From an uncultured Clostridia bacterium (GTDB lineage: Bacteria; Bacillota; Clostridia; Christensenellales; Borkfalkiaceae): a DNA stretch of 64,000 nt. The stretch lies in the NCBI GenBank assembly GCA_944367535.1, contig CALVWQ010000003.1, positions 1 to 64,000 of the forward strand, read 5' to 3'. Below, piece after piece: positions 51,899-61,693 of this stretch (the stretch's first letter is position 1; each line of letters opens with the position of its first letter). Below the pieces are notes generated by a model, which was not told the DNA's origin, did no database searches, and saw only the letters and a program-made list of their open reading frames with translations. A program made the translations under genes and the position numbers.

Positions 51899-53202
51899 TT
51901 TATATGAGGTTTTAAATTGATATAATATTAAGTTTATAAAAGATAAGGTGTATTTCAACATAAAATTAAATATATTATTATAAAAGAAAAAATTTTAACA
52001 TAAAATGATAGTAAAATCAGCTAAAAACAGCCTATTTTTTAACCGGGAAAATACGGGCCTATTCTGTCTCAGAGGCTTAAAATGGCTTTTTTATTTGTGT
52101 TTTTTTTGGAGTTTTATTTATTCTTAAAGCCATGTAATTTAATTTTTATAGAATAAAACTATAAATATGATTCATGAGGCCAATTTATATAAGGAGGTAT
52201 TTAAATTTAGTAATGTTATTTGTTTGATTTTTTGATTCACGCAATAATTCAACGTCGGATTTGCAGTAATATTAATCTAAATGCTTAATTTAAAGCATTT
52301 TTTTCAAAAAAAGGTTTATTTTTCGAACTGATAGTTAAAACAAGTTATATTTTTTTTATTTTATTAAGGATTTTATTGATAATTTATCATAGTGCTATAT
52401 ATATAATTTAATTAGTAATATAATTTTTTGAAGTTTTATTTAATATACTAGGTTTTTAATAATATTTATTTGATTTTTTCTAATAGTGGAGGTAAAAGGT
52501 AATATTTGTATAAATAATGTTTAATTGATTTGATGTCATAGTGCACTTGCTTAATTATTGATAAATATATAGTTATACTATTTTTTCTATTTTGCGTCTT
52601 ATTTTAAGGAGTTCCTAGTTTACTATAAAATATGGCGCATTTTTAAAGTGAATTTTTTATTAATGGTTGCCGCGGTTTAATTTTAATTTTATGCGTTATA
52701 GTATTGGCTGGATAGATTATTGCTATATTCATTTAAGAATTGTCATATTTTAATCCTAAAATTATCAATATTTTATAGTTTAATATTATAGTGCACTTAT
52801 TTGTAAACCAACAGAATATTATAAAATGCAAAAAATTTATTCCAGTATAACTAAAATGATTATTTTTTCTTATATAAAATATGATGAAAGTGCTTCTTTG
52901 GGTTTTTGTATATAATTTTTTGTTATTTCATTTTTGCGTTATCAGAGTTTTTAATTTTGTTATTATATTTTTATAAATTAAGTTTTTATGAAATTATTCT
53001 ATTATTTAATCTAAACGCTTTTAGCATTATTTTTTTATTTTAATGCACTTTTTTATATACATGCAATATATTGCTATATATTTGTTTTTTATTTTAGTTT
53101 GATTTTTTGTTTTTTCGTAAAAATATATGAATTATATTTGAATGTTTGTTTTGACGAATCTGCCAAGGAAAAATTCTTATATTAACAAAGTTTTGATATT
53201 TT

Positions 53203-53550
53203 TTCAAATATTGTTTTTGTAAATTAAACAGTTTTTTAAAAATCAGAGGTATATAAACAAAAGAAATTAAGAATTAAGACATATTTTGCTCGCGATGGAA
53301 AGATAGAAAGAGTTTTATTGTATAAAACTTGATGGGGTGGTAAAATTATATTTTATTGATTTTATTTATGTAAATTGCTTTAATGTTAAAAATTTCTAAA
53401 TTTATTTACAAATATTATTTTGCAAATTAAATTGTTCTTCAAAAATCAGGGGTGCATAAGCAAAAGTAATTGATAATTAGACATATTTTACCAGTGATGG
53501 AAAATTGCAAACGGATTTTTATAATTAAATTTGAAGTGGTGACAAGATAG
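53203..53550. repeat. Two diverged direct repeats, ~145 bp each
   Basis: Unit 1 (about 53203-53348) and unit 2 (about 53406-53550) share CAAATATT, AAAATCAG(A/G)GGT, AGACATATTTT, GATGGAAA and a (G/A)TGGTRAMAA-like end in the same order and spacing, with a period near 203 bp. No ORF spans them. Confidence 0.6.
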
Positions 53551-53558
53551 TTTTTTGG

Positions 53559-53789
53559 CGCTAAGTTTTGATATTTTAACAATTAAATCGTAAAAAGCGA
53601 TACTATTTTAATTACAGGTTTTTAGGTATTAAACAGTTTGATAATTTATTGGTTTACATTCATTAAACCCTGATTCAACAGATGAGCGGCGTATGGCCCG
53701 AAATGCGCTCGATTTTAATGTGTGCGGTTTCCGCGCCGCGAGCCTTTCGCACGCACGGTTTGACAAATTAATATAAAGTTCCGCATAGG
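53559..53789 (-). repeat. Copy 2 of the diverged inverted repeat pair
   Basis: The reverse complement aligns along its whole length with 3630-3862, including the GCGAAAGGCTCGC(G/A)GCGCGG core. It stands out as a GC-rich island (53683-53765) in the AT-rich region. It retains no full ORF. Confidence 0.7.
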
Positions 53790-53996
53790 AATTAATTTTA
53801 ATATATAAATGCTTATGGATAAAAAGTTTTGAAATAATATTGTATTTTTCTTTATAATGTAGTATAATAATTAAAGATATACCTTAAAATCTGTTGGACA
53901 GTAGATAATTATTTTATTACCTATCTGTTTCAAGGTTTTTTCAAACTTTTTTCCATATCATTTATTTATAGTTTTTACAAGGAGATTTTTTTCAAG

Positions 53997-56210
53997 TTGA
54001 GCAAACAGTCAAAAACAATATGGATAGTGATTGCGGTTATAGTTATAGCCATTGCGGCACTGTCCATCGGCACGTGTATAAATACAAATACTTCGGTGGA
54101 TTTGTCTGATTTCAAAGAAGTTCTGCTTACGATGCAGGGGACGGACGGGAGCGCCGAAAAAAACGGTGAATTTAATCTTGATTCCGTTTCGGACGATAAT
54201 GCAATCGAAGTAAAACTCAAAAGCGTATTTTCGGGCGCGACGAAGTTTGTTATATCGGACGTAAAATTTGACGGGTATAACATTACATTCAAAGTGTCCG
54301 TAACGGACGGCAAACAGGGTTATGTCGGATTTTCTTCTGTTTACGGAAGAACGAACATGTCGGAATATGAGGCATTGCTCGATAATGCGGGCATAAATTA
54401 TTCCTATACGGACCCCAACGCCGGTTCTATCTGGTCGTCGTTGCTGCCGCTTGTGGGTATGGTGTTGGTCGCAGTTGTGTTCTTTATTATAATGATGCAG
54501 ACTCAGGGCGGAACAAAAAGCGCCATGAATTTTGCGAAGACCAATGCGCGGCTCAATCATAACATTAAGGTAAGATTTTCCGATGTGGCGGGTGCAGAGG
54601 AGGAAAAAGCCGAACTTGCGGAAGTCGTGGATTTTCTTAAAAATCCGAGGAAATTTTCCGAACTCGGCGCGAGGATACCGAAAGGCGTTCTGCTTGTAGG
54701 GCCTCCCGGAACGGGCAAAACTTTGTTTGCAAAAGCGGTTGCCGGCGAGGCGGGTGTGCCGTTCTTTTCCATAAGCGGCTCCGATTTCGTAGAAATGTTT
54801 GTAGGCGTGGGCGCTTCCCGTGTCCGCGACTTGTTTGACGCGGCAAAAAAGAGTATGCCATGTATAGTGTTTATCGACGAAATAGACGCGGTCGGTCGTC
54901 AGCGCGGCACGGGTATGGGCGGAGGACACGACGAAAGAGAGCAGACGCTCAATCAGTTGCTGGTTCAGATGGACGGTTTCGAAACCAATGACGGCATAAT
55001 CGTCATGGCGGCGACGAACCGTGCGGATATACTCGACCCGGCGCTTTTGCGTCCCGGAAGATTTGACCGTCAGATTTTCGTCAATATTCCCGACGTTAAA
55101 GGCAGAGAGGCTATTCTCAAAGTTCACGCCAGAAATAAACCGCTCGCTCCCGACGTTAATTTTAAGACAGTTGCGAGAATGACAAGCGGATTTTCGGGTG
55201 CGGACCTCGAAAACCTTCTTAATGAAGCGGCGATTCTCGCAGCAAGAGCCAACAGACATTCTATAAACAACAAGGACTTGTATGAGGGAATAAACAAGGT
55301 TCTTCTCGGACCGCAGAAAAAGAGCCGGCTTGTTACCGAAACCGACAAGCGCATTACGGCATATCATGAATCGGGTCACGCCATACTTGCAAGGCTTCTT
55401 CCCAATTGCGACCCCGTTCACGAAGTTTCCATTATACCGCGCGGGCAGGCGGCCGGGTATACGATGACCCGTCCCGATAACGACGACAATCACCTTACCA
55501 AGGCTAAACTGTTGGACGATATAGTAATGACACTCGGCGGCCGGGTGGCTGAAGAACTTATAATCAAGGATATTTCGGCGGGTGCGTCGGGAGACATACA
55601 GATGGTCAGTAAGCGCGCAAGGCTTATGGTTACCGAATGGGGTATGAGCGAAAAAGTAGGACCTATCTCGTATGCTTCGGATAAGGAAATATTTATCGGG
55701 CGCGACATGGCTTCTCACGTTACTTACAGCGAAGAGACCGCGGCTATTATCGACGAGGAAGTAAGGAGTATTATAGAAAATTCTCTTGCAAAAGCAAGAA
55801 AATTGCTTTCGACAAACAAAAAACTCCTCGACAACATGGCTAGGCTGCTTATAGAACGGGAAACAATTTTTACCGAAGAAGTCGATATGCTTATGGAAGG
55901 AAAGAGCGTTGAGGAAATTATGCGGTTTATGGACGATAACGAGAGCAAACTTTCCGAAAATCCTTTCGAAAGAAGGTCTAATCCCGTAATTATTAAGGAT
56001 AAGCCTGCGAATAAAGAGAATGAAAAAGAACAAGAAGAAAAATCAGTCGGAGAAGGAGCGGAGGTAGACAAAGGTGAAAAATCCGATTCCGCCGAAAGCG
56101 TAAAGAATAAAAAAGAGAAAAATAACGGCGACGGAAAAGACAAGAAAGACGGAGACGCCCTAAAAGATGAGAAAACCGAAGACAATACGCCGTCGGACTC
56201 CGAAAAATAA
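53997..56210 (+). CDS. ftsH: ATP-dependent zinc metalloprotease FtsH
   Basis: 737-residue membrane AAA+ protease that degrades misfolded membrane proteins and regulators. TM1 ~8-26, extracytoplasmic domain ~30-145, TM2 ~148-167, Walker A GPPGTGKT 235-242, Walker [13 protein letters not shown] around [20 protein letters not shown], and the zinc site HESGH 457-461. The start is TTG with AAGGAG upstream. The C-terminal ~90 residues are a Lys/Glu/Asp-rich extension beyond the usual end. It is not next to tilS-hpt, its common partners. Confidence 0.96.
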   Translation: MSKQSKTIWIVIAVIVIAIAALSIGTCINTNTSVDLSDFKEVLLTMQGTDGSAEKNGEFNLDSVSDDNAIEVKLKSVFSGATKFVISDVKFDGYNITFKVSVTDGKQGYVGFSSVYGRTNMSEYEALLDNAGINYSYTDPNAGSIWSSLLPLVGMVLVAVVFFIIMMQTQGGTKSAMNFAKTNARLNHNIKVRFSDVAGAEEEKAELAEVVDFLKNPRKFSELGARIPKGVLLVGPPGTGKTLFAKAVAGEAGVPFFSISGSDFVEMFVGVGASRVRDLFDAAKKSMPCIVFIDEIDAVGRQRGTGMGGGHDEREQTLNQLLVQMDGFETNDGIIVMAATNRADILDPALLRPGRFDRQIFVNIPDVKGREAILKVHARNKPLAPDVNFKTVARMTSGFSGADLENLLNEAAILAARANRHSINNKDLYEGINKVLLGPQKKSRLVTETDKRITAYHESGHAILARLLPNCDPVHEVSIIPRGQAAGYTMTRPDNDDNHLTKAKLLDDIVMTLGGRVAEELIIKDISAGASGDIQMVSKRARLMVTEWGMSEKVGPISYASDKEIFIGRDMASHVTYSEETAAIIDEEVRSIIENSLAKARKLLSTNKKLLDNMARLLIERETIFTEEVDMLMEGKSVEEIMRFMDDNESKLSENPFERRSNPVIIKDKPANKENEKEQEEKSVGEGAEVDKGEKSDSAESVKNKKEKNNGDGKDKKDGDALKDEKTEDNTPSDSEK

Positions 56211-56228
56211 ATAAAATATAAGCATACT

Positions 56229-56259
56229 TTGCCGCGGCGGAATTTCCGCCGCGGCAAAA
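56229..56259. terminator. ftsH terminator
   Basis: Stem TTTGCCGCGGCGGAA / TTCCGCCGCGGCAAA about 20 bp after the ftsH stop. The remaining ~385 bp to parA show no gene; the parA promoter is not obvious. Confidence 0.75.
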
Positions 56260-56645
56260 GAGCGATAAGAGTTTCTTAGAAAAAGTTAAGATATTTGAGA
56301 CAGGGTGAGAAGCAGAAAACGCATAAAGCGTGTTATGTGTCTGTTGCACCCGAGATTTTATGGGTCAGAACATATACGCGGGACGATATAATGTAATAAT
56401 TTTTTCGGGAACTCATCGTGGTATTGTCGTAAAATTTTTTTAATGAGCGGCGTGAAATTTGCCGAATTAAAGATTACTTAATGTAAATTAAAAATTGACC
56501 AGAAAAAGTTACGTTTAGGATAAACATATAGTATAAACGGTTAAAAGATTTAAGCGATATTACGGGCGTAAAGATTAAAAAAGGAAAAAAAGCATATAAT
56601 CGGGCAGGGCGTTTGAACCTCCCAAGGCTTGCGAGAGGAGATACA

Positions 56646-57431
56646 ATGGGGAAAATAATTGCTTTTTCCAATCAAAAAGGCGGTGTGGGTAAGACCACGA
56701 CTTGCGTAAATCTTTCGGCATATCTTGCCGATAAGGGATATAAATGTCTGATTGTCGACCTTGATCCGCAGGGAAATGCCACGAGCGGTCTCGGTTTTTC
56801 GAAGAGCGAAGTAAAAAACTCGGTGTATAACGTTATGATAGACGATATGCCAGTTGCGGACGCGGTAGTTAAAACCTGTGTAAAGAACCTTGACTTGTTG
56901 CCTTCGAATATAGATCTTGCGGGCGCGGAAGTCGAACTTGTATACATAAAAGATCGTGAACATGTTTTGAAACGTATTCTTGAACGCGCGAGAGGCAGTT
57001 ATGATTTTATCACCATTGACTGTCCGCCGTCGTTGGGGTTGCTGACTATAAACGCGCTTGCCGCGGCGGATACCGTAATAATTCCCATTCAAAGCGAATA
57101 TTATGCTCTTGAGGGACTGAGCCAACTGATGAATACCATAAGGCTTGTCGTGAAGCATCTGAATCCGTCGCTCAAAATAGAGGGCGTCGTACTTACCATG
57201 AATGATAATCGCGCAATAATCTCTAAACAAATTTCTGCCGAGATACGCAAATTTTTCGGGAAGCGAGTATATGATACCGTTATACCCAGAAACATCAGAC
57301 TTGCCGAGGCGCCAAGTCACGGCGTACCGATAATGTTGCATGATACGCGCTGTTCGGGCGCGAAAGCATATCTTGCGTTTACCGATGAATTCTTGTCAAA
57401 ACAACCCGCTAAAACCAAAAGCAATAAATAG
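56646..57431 (+). CDS. parA: Chromosome partitioning ATPase ParA/Soj
   Basis: 261 residues from ATG at 56646, set by GAGAGGAGATAC; a longer frame adds 11 residues. Deviant Walker A KGGVGKTTT at ~11-19, switch LDPQGNATSG and Walker B IDCPPSLG. It hydrolyses ATP in concert with ParB to segregate origins and can modulate DnaA. parB follows after 32 bp. The parS sites lie 5 kb upstream. Confidence 0.95.
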   Translation: MGKIIAFSNQKGGVGKTTTCVNLSAYLADKGYKCLIVDLDPQGNATSGLGFSKSEVKNSVYNVMIDDMPVADAVVKTCVKNLDLLPSNIDLAGAEVELVYIKDREHVLKRILERARGSYDFITIDCPPSLGLLTINALAAADTVIIPIQSEYYALEGLSQLMNTIRLVVKHLNPSLKIEGVVLTMNDNRAIISKQISAEIRKFFGKRVYDTVIPRNIRLAEAPSHGVPIMLHDTRCSGAKAYLAFTDEFLSKQPAKTKSNK

Positions 57432-57463
57432 AGCGTAAAATAAAAACTGGAGCAAAGGAAAAA

Positions 57464-58375
57464 ATGAAAAATAACAGAGGATTGGGGAAAGGACTGTCGG
57501 CTCTGTTCTCGGAGACCGAAGAAGATTACGGGAAAAGCTTGCTGTTCGATGAAACTGAACCGCAGAAAGACGGGAAGGGTGTCACCGAAATAGCGGTAGA
57601 TTCGGTTTTTGCGAATCCTAATCAGCCGCGCAAAGCGTTTGACGAAACGGCGTTAAAAGAACTTGCCGATTCCATAGAACGGCACGGGGTTATAATGCCT
57701 ATAATCGTCAACGACAACGGCGACGGAAGATATATGATAATCGCCGGAGAACGAAGATTCCGCGCCAGCAAGATTGCGGGACTTACAAAGATTCCCGTGA
57801 TTGTAAAAAATTATTCCGAGCGTCAGATTAAAGAAATTTCGCTTATCGAGAACTTGCAAAGAGAGGACTTAAATCCCATCGAGGCGGCTAATGCCATGAA
57901 GTCTTTGATGAATGATTACGGTCTTACGCAGGAAGACCTCGCGGACAGAATAGGCAAATCGCGGTCGGCGATAGCCAATACTTTGAGGCTTTTAAGTCTT
58001 TCGCCGGAAGTGACGAGACTGGTGGAGAGAGGAGACCTTTCGGCGGGGCATGCCCGTGCGCTTGTGTCTGTACCCGATTATGACCAAAAAGTTCTTGCCG
58101 ATACTGCCATAAAAGAAGGAATGTCGGTTCGTGATGTGGAAAAACTCGTCAAAGATTATTTCACTCCGCCCGAAGATCGCAAGAAAAAGAAAGAACGTCC
58201 CGAACTTTCCGCCGAACTTAAAGAACTTATCACAGATATGCAGCGTATTCTTGGGACAAAGGTTAACGCAATTGGTAACGATAACAAGGGGAGAATTTAT
58301 ATAGATTACTATACCCGCGATGACCTTGACAGATTAGGAGAACTGTTAGAATTTCTGAAAAACAGAAAACAGTGA
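57464..58375 (+). CDS. parB: Chromosome partitioning protein ParB/Spo0J
   Basis: 303 residues. The start NNRGLGKGLSALFSE contains the ParA-stimulating peptide. The CTPase domain (~40-130) has NPNQPRKAF and GERRFRASKIAG. The central helix-turn-helix (LTQEDLADRIGKSRSAIANT, ~165-185) recognises parS, and the C-terminal dimerisation domain ends at ENRKQ-like FLKNRKQ. It should load on the three parS palindromes at 51.1-51.9 kb. The ribosome binding site is GGAGCAAAGG. Confidence 0.95.
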   Translation: MKNNRGLGKGLSALFSETEEDYGKSLLFDETEPQKDGKGVTEIAVDSVFANPNQPRKAFDETALKELADSIERHGVIMPIIVNDNGDGRYMIIAGERRFRASKIAGLTKIPVIVKNYSERQIKEISLIENLQREDLNPIEAANAMKSLMNDYGLTQEDLADRIGKSRSAIANTLRLLSLSPEVTRLVERGDLSAGHARALVSVPDYDQKVLADTAIKEGMSVRDVEKLVKDYFTPPEDRKKKKERPELSAELKELITDMQRILGTKVNAIGNDNKGRIYIDYYTRDDLDRLGELLEFLKNRKQ

Positions 58376-58664
58376 TTTAAGTTAATATGTGTTTTGTGAT
58401 TAGTGTTTTTCCGAAAAGTAAAAGTGCGTATTTTTAAGTGACTTCTACGTTTAATTGTTATAAAAACATATATCATAAATCTTTAATGAATGATACTTTT
58501 TCAGTTAAAAAATTTTGTCAGGTTTTTAAAAACGAAATATTCTTCCGGAAAATTTACGAATAATAAATTAAATCAAACTGTACTTTGGTTTTGGTTCGGA
58601 CGGATAAAATCATTATGAATTCTCAAAGCGTGTAAAAACATTTAAAAGGGAAAAGGAGGGGAAA

Positions 58665-59105
58665 ATGACTTGGCTATATATTTGGCTGGGCGTAACGGCG
58701 TTTGCGCTCATATTGGAGTTTATTACCACGGATTTGGTGTCGATATGGTTTGCGGGCGGCGGACTGGTCGCCATGTTACTTGCAGGACTTGGGGTCGAGC
58801 TATATATACATCTGCCTGTATTCATCGTCGTATCGTTTGCCATGATGTTGTGTTTCAGAAAAATGGTCATGAGGCGTTTTAATGTCGGCGGAACCGTGTC
58901 AAATACCGAAGCGGTTATAGGCAAGGAAGTAAAACTCATAACCGGTATTTCTTTCGGCGAGCCCGGCAGCATAAAGATTAACGACGTGGTCTGGACGGCG
59001 ATTGCGGATTCGGATAAGGCGGAAATCGCGGCCGGAACCATTGTGAGGATAAAAGACATAAGGGGCAATAAATACATAGTTGAAGAGGCGAACGGGGAAA
59101 AGTAA
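58665..59105 (+). CDS. NfeD-like membrane protein
   Basis: 146 residues with two or three transmembrane helices (~2-22, ~28-45, ~48-66) followed by a C-terminal OB-fold (VIGKEVKLITGISFGEPGSI to IVEEANGEK). NfeD proteins pair with stomatin/SPFH proteins to organise membrane microdomains. The SPFH gene follows 81 bp downstream, as expected. Ribosome binding site AAAAGGAGGGG. The 289-bp gap before it shows nothing. Confidence 0.85.
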   Translation: MTWLYIWLGVTAFALILEFITTDLVSIWFAGGGLVAMLLAGLGVELYIHLPVFIVVSFAMMLCFRKMVMRRFNVGGTVSNTEAVIGKEVKLITGISFGEPGSIKINDVVWTAIADSDKAEIAAGTIVRIKDIRGNKYIVEEANGEK

Positions 59106-59186
59106 AAGCGTTCGCGGCAAACGGCGTATTTTCGTGCGCTTTCGTCCGCGGACTGAAAAATAAAAAATTCGGGAGGAAAAAGATTT

Positions 59187-60071
59187 ATGGACCCAATTCT
59201 GATAGTGTTGATAGTGTTGGCGGCGGTTATATTTTTAATCCTTATATGTTCGATAAGGGTTGTAAGACAGTCTACCGCAATAGTCGTAGAGAGGCTCGGG
59301 AAATTTCATAAGGTTTTAAATACCGGTGTGCGCTTTATAGTTCCGTTTATCGACAGGCGCGTGGGAGGCCCCGTTTCTCTGAAAGAAAGAGTCGCGGATT
59401 TTGCGCCGCAGGCGGTTATTACGAAAGATAACGTAACAATGCAGATAGATACGGTCGTATATTATCAGGTTACGGACGTCAAGTTGTTTACTTACGGTGT
59501 GGAAAATCCCGTGCTTGCGATAGAAAACCTTACGGCGACTACGCTCCGTAATCTTGTCGGCGAACTCGAACTCGACGGAACGCTCACTTCGCGCGATACG
59601 GTAAACAATAAAATGCGTACAATTCTCGATGAGGCGACCGACCCTTGGGGAATCAAGGTCAACCGCGTGGAACTTAAAAACATACTTCCGCCCAAAGACA
59701 TTCAGCAGGCGATGGAAAAGCAGATGCGCGCGGAACGCGAACGCCGCGAGAGCATATTGAAGGCTGAGGGCGAGAAGCGCAGCAATATTCTTGTTGCGGA
59801 GGGCGAAAAAGAGGCGATGATTCTCCGTGCGGAAGCAAAGAAAGCGGCGGTAATAGCAGAGGCGGAAGGCACCGCCACGGCTATCAGAATGATAAACGAG
59901 GCTAATCCGAACGCGGCATATCTGACCCTTAAAGGATACGAAGCGCTTAAAGTCATGGCTGACGGCAGTGCCACCAAGATAATCGTTCCGAGCGAGATTC
60001 AGAACGTTACGGGTTTGCTTGCGAGTCTTAAAGCGGTAATTGAGAAAGAGGAACCGAAGAAGAAAGAATAA
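59187..60071 (+). CDS. SPFH/stomatin-like membrane protein (QmcA-type)
   Basis: 294 residues. One N-terminal transmembrane segment (ILIVLIVLAAVIFLILICSI), SPFH domain (~22-180, VERLGKFHKVLNTGVRF; VYYQVTDVKLFTYGVENP) and a C-terminal Ala/Glu-rich coiled coil (ERRESILKAEGEKRSNILVA). It forms large membrane scaffolds with NfeD. GGGAGGAAAAAG precedes ATG. A hairpin terminator follows at 60073-60103. Confidence 0.9.
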   Translation: MDPILIVLIVLAAVIFLILICSIRVVRQSTAIVVERLGKFHKVLNTGVRFIVPFIDRRVGGPVSLKERVADFAPQAVITKDNVTMQIDTVVYYQVTDVKLFTYGVENPVLAIENLTATTLRNLVGELELDGTLTSRDTVNNKMRTILDEATDPWGIKVNRVELKNILPPKDIQQAMEKQMRAERERRESILKAEGEKRSNILVAEGEKEAMILRAEAKKAAVIAEAEGTATAIRMINEANPNAAYLTLKGYEALKVMADGSATKIIVPSEIQNVTGLLASLKAVIEKEEPKKKE

Positions 60072-60072
60072 A

Positions 60073-60103
60073 TAAAAGCGGCGCTTATGGTGCGCCGCTT
60101 TTA
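60073..60103. terminator. Terminator after the SPFH gene
   Basis: Stem AAAAGCGGCGC / GCGCCGCTTTT with a 7-nt loop and trailing T. Confidence 0.8.
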
Positions 60104-60159
60104 TCGAATAACACCGTAACATCAGTTTTAACAGCAAATGATATTCAATTTACCTCATT

Positions 60160-61563
60160 ATGGACAATCTGACATTCAAAAGATTTAACGGCGATATTTC
60201 AGAGATTTCGGAATACTTTAAAAACCCTCAGATAGAATTCTGCGACATTTCCGTGGGGGCGAAGTATATCTGGCGGGATGAATTTCTTATAGATTACTGC
60301 ATATCGGATGACACGCTTATAATCAAAGAGAGTTGTCCCGATTATAACGATTATTTTTATTATCCCATGGGCAAAAACGTCGAAAACGCGCTTTTTTTGA
60401 TAGAGCGATATTGTATTGACCGAGGCTTGCCGCTTACTTTTTGTTGTATAGACAATAAAACGGCGGCGCTTCTGTCGGAAAGATACCCGTTTTCGCGCGT
60501 ATACAACGACAGAAATTGGAGCGATTATATATACGACGCCGAGAAATTCAAGACTTATTCGGGCAAGAAATTAAGCGGGCAGAGAAACCACGTCAACAAA
60601 TTCAGAAAAAACAATCCTGATTATAAATTCAAGGCGGTAGACGAGAGCGATTTTCCGCGCATACGCGAATTTTTAACGGAATTCGAACGCGGCGAAGATT
60701 TTTCGATGTGGTCGGCGCAGGAAGAAGAAAAAAAGGTTTATGACTATATTCTGAATTTCCGTAAACTCGGCAACGTCGGAGGGCTGATAGAGACGGACGG
60801 CAAGGTGGTGGCGATTTCGTTCGGCGAAAGAGTCAACGATACCCTTATAGTGCATGTGGAAAAGGGGCTTAAAAGTTACGAGGGCGTATATCCTACGATG
60901 GCGAGCGAGTTTGCAAAAGCTTTTGCGACCGACGGCGTCAAATTCATAAACCGCGAGGAAGATTGCGGGGATATGGGATTGCGCATTTCCAAACTTCAAT
61001 ATCATCCCGTAGAAGTTAAGGAAAAAAATTTTGTAAGGATATATACTCTTTTTGATAAAATCGTTCCGCCCGTGCATATTAAAACCGTGCGGCTTGTCGT
61101 GACCGACATAACCGAAAATTTCAAGAATGAATATTTCGCTCTTTACACCGACGCCGAGATAAATCGTTATTACGGATACGATTACAGGGAAGATTTTAAG
61201 GGCGATGCGCCCGACCCCGACTATTTTATGGATTTCATGAAAAAACTGAAAGCCCGCCGCGAGGAATATTCTTTGGCAGTTACGTCGGACGGCAAAATGA
61301 TAGGCGAAATAGTTTTTTATAACTTCGACTTTTACGGCGGTGCGGAAACGGGTTTCAGGTTTTTTAAAGAGCAAAGGGGAAAGGGGTATGCTTTTGAGAG
61401 CGTAAGCGCGGCGGCGGAGTATCTGTTTTCATTAAAGGCGCGAGTGATAAGGTGCAGGGCGTTCAAAGAAAACGCACCTTCGATAAAACTGATAGAAAAA
61501 CTCGGCTTTACAAAGACGGGGGAGAGCGAAACGCAGTATTTTTACGAAAAGCCGCGCGTGTAA
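60160..61563 (+). CDS. DUF2156 (LPG-synthetase C-terminal-like) and GNAT fusion
   Basis: 467 residues. Residues ~1-300 match the DUF2156 group, an aminoacyl/acyl transferase fold related to the C-terminal domain of lysylphosphatidylglycerol synthase (KKLSGQRNHVNKFRKNNPDY; NREEDCGDMGLRISKLQYHP). Residues ~308-467 are a RimJ/RimL-type GNAT domain (FFKEQRGKGYAFESV as acetyl-CoA loop; ENAPSIKLIEKLGF). Two acyl-transfer folds in one chain suggest modification of a peptide or lipid. The substrate is unknown. No clear ribosome binding site before the ATG. Confidence 0.72.
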   Translation: MDNLTFKRFNGDISEISEYFKNPQIEFCDISVGAKYIWRDEFLIDYCISDDTLIIKESCPDYNDYFYYPMGKNVENALFLIERYCIDRGLPLTFCCIDNKTAALLSERYPFSRVYNDRNWSDYIYDAEKFKTYSGKKLSGQRNHVNKFRKNNPDYKFKAVDESDFPRIREFLTEFERGEDFSMWSAQEEEKKVYDYILNFRKLGNVGGLIETDGKVVAISFGERVNDTLIVHVEKGLKSYEGVYPTMASEFAKAFATDGVKFINREEDCGDMGLRISKLQYHPVEVKEKNFVRIYTLFDKIVPPVHIKTVRLVVTDITENFKNEYFALYTDAEINRYYGYDYREDFKGDAPDPDYFMDFMKKLKARREEYSLAVTSDGKMIGEIVFYNFDFYGGAETGFRFFKEQRGKGYAFESVSAAAEYLFSLKARVIRCRAFKENAPSIKLIEKLGFTKTGESETQYFYEKPRV

Positions 61564-61693
61564 TATTTTTGCGTAGGCGTAAGAATATGTGGTATAGTCC
61601 CTGCTCGATTGTTCCGAAATTGCCGGTGCGATTGCGGTTTTGGTAAATAAATGAATAAAAATATTAAGTAAGTGTGGTTTAAGGAGGGTGTTT

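Larger units (their letters stand above)
50264..53996. other. 3.7-kb AT-rich non-coding region with parS
   Basis: Overwhelmingly A and T, with stops in all frames; the only frame above 60 codons (50728-50922) overlaps a hairpin and resembles nothing. It contains three perfect parS sites, an inverted repeat AAATTCGCCAT / ATGGCGAATTT (50798-50844) and the 11-mer ATAGTGCACTT exactly 250 bp apart (52538, 52788). Diverged repeat units lie at 53203-53550 and an inverted copy of the 3.6-kb repeat at 53559-53789. It looks like decayed former sequence drifting to AT, kept around an origin-proximal centromere. Confidence 0.6.

Noticed and set aside
54009..56033. 674-codon minus-strand open frame opposite ftsH
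   Set aside because: It is antisense to a fully conserved ftsH; the open frame comes from codon usage and the product is Arg/His/Tyr-rich without any domain.
56550..57341. 263-codon minus-strand frame opposite parA
   Set aside because: Shadow of the conserved parA gene, no ribosome binding site, no family resemblance.
59316..60137. 273-codon minus-strand frame opposite the SPFH gene
   Set aside because: Shadow of a conserved gene; composition atypical for real proteins here.
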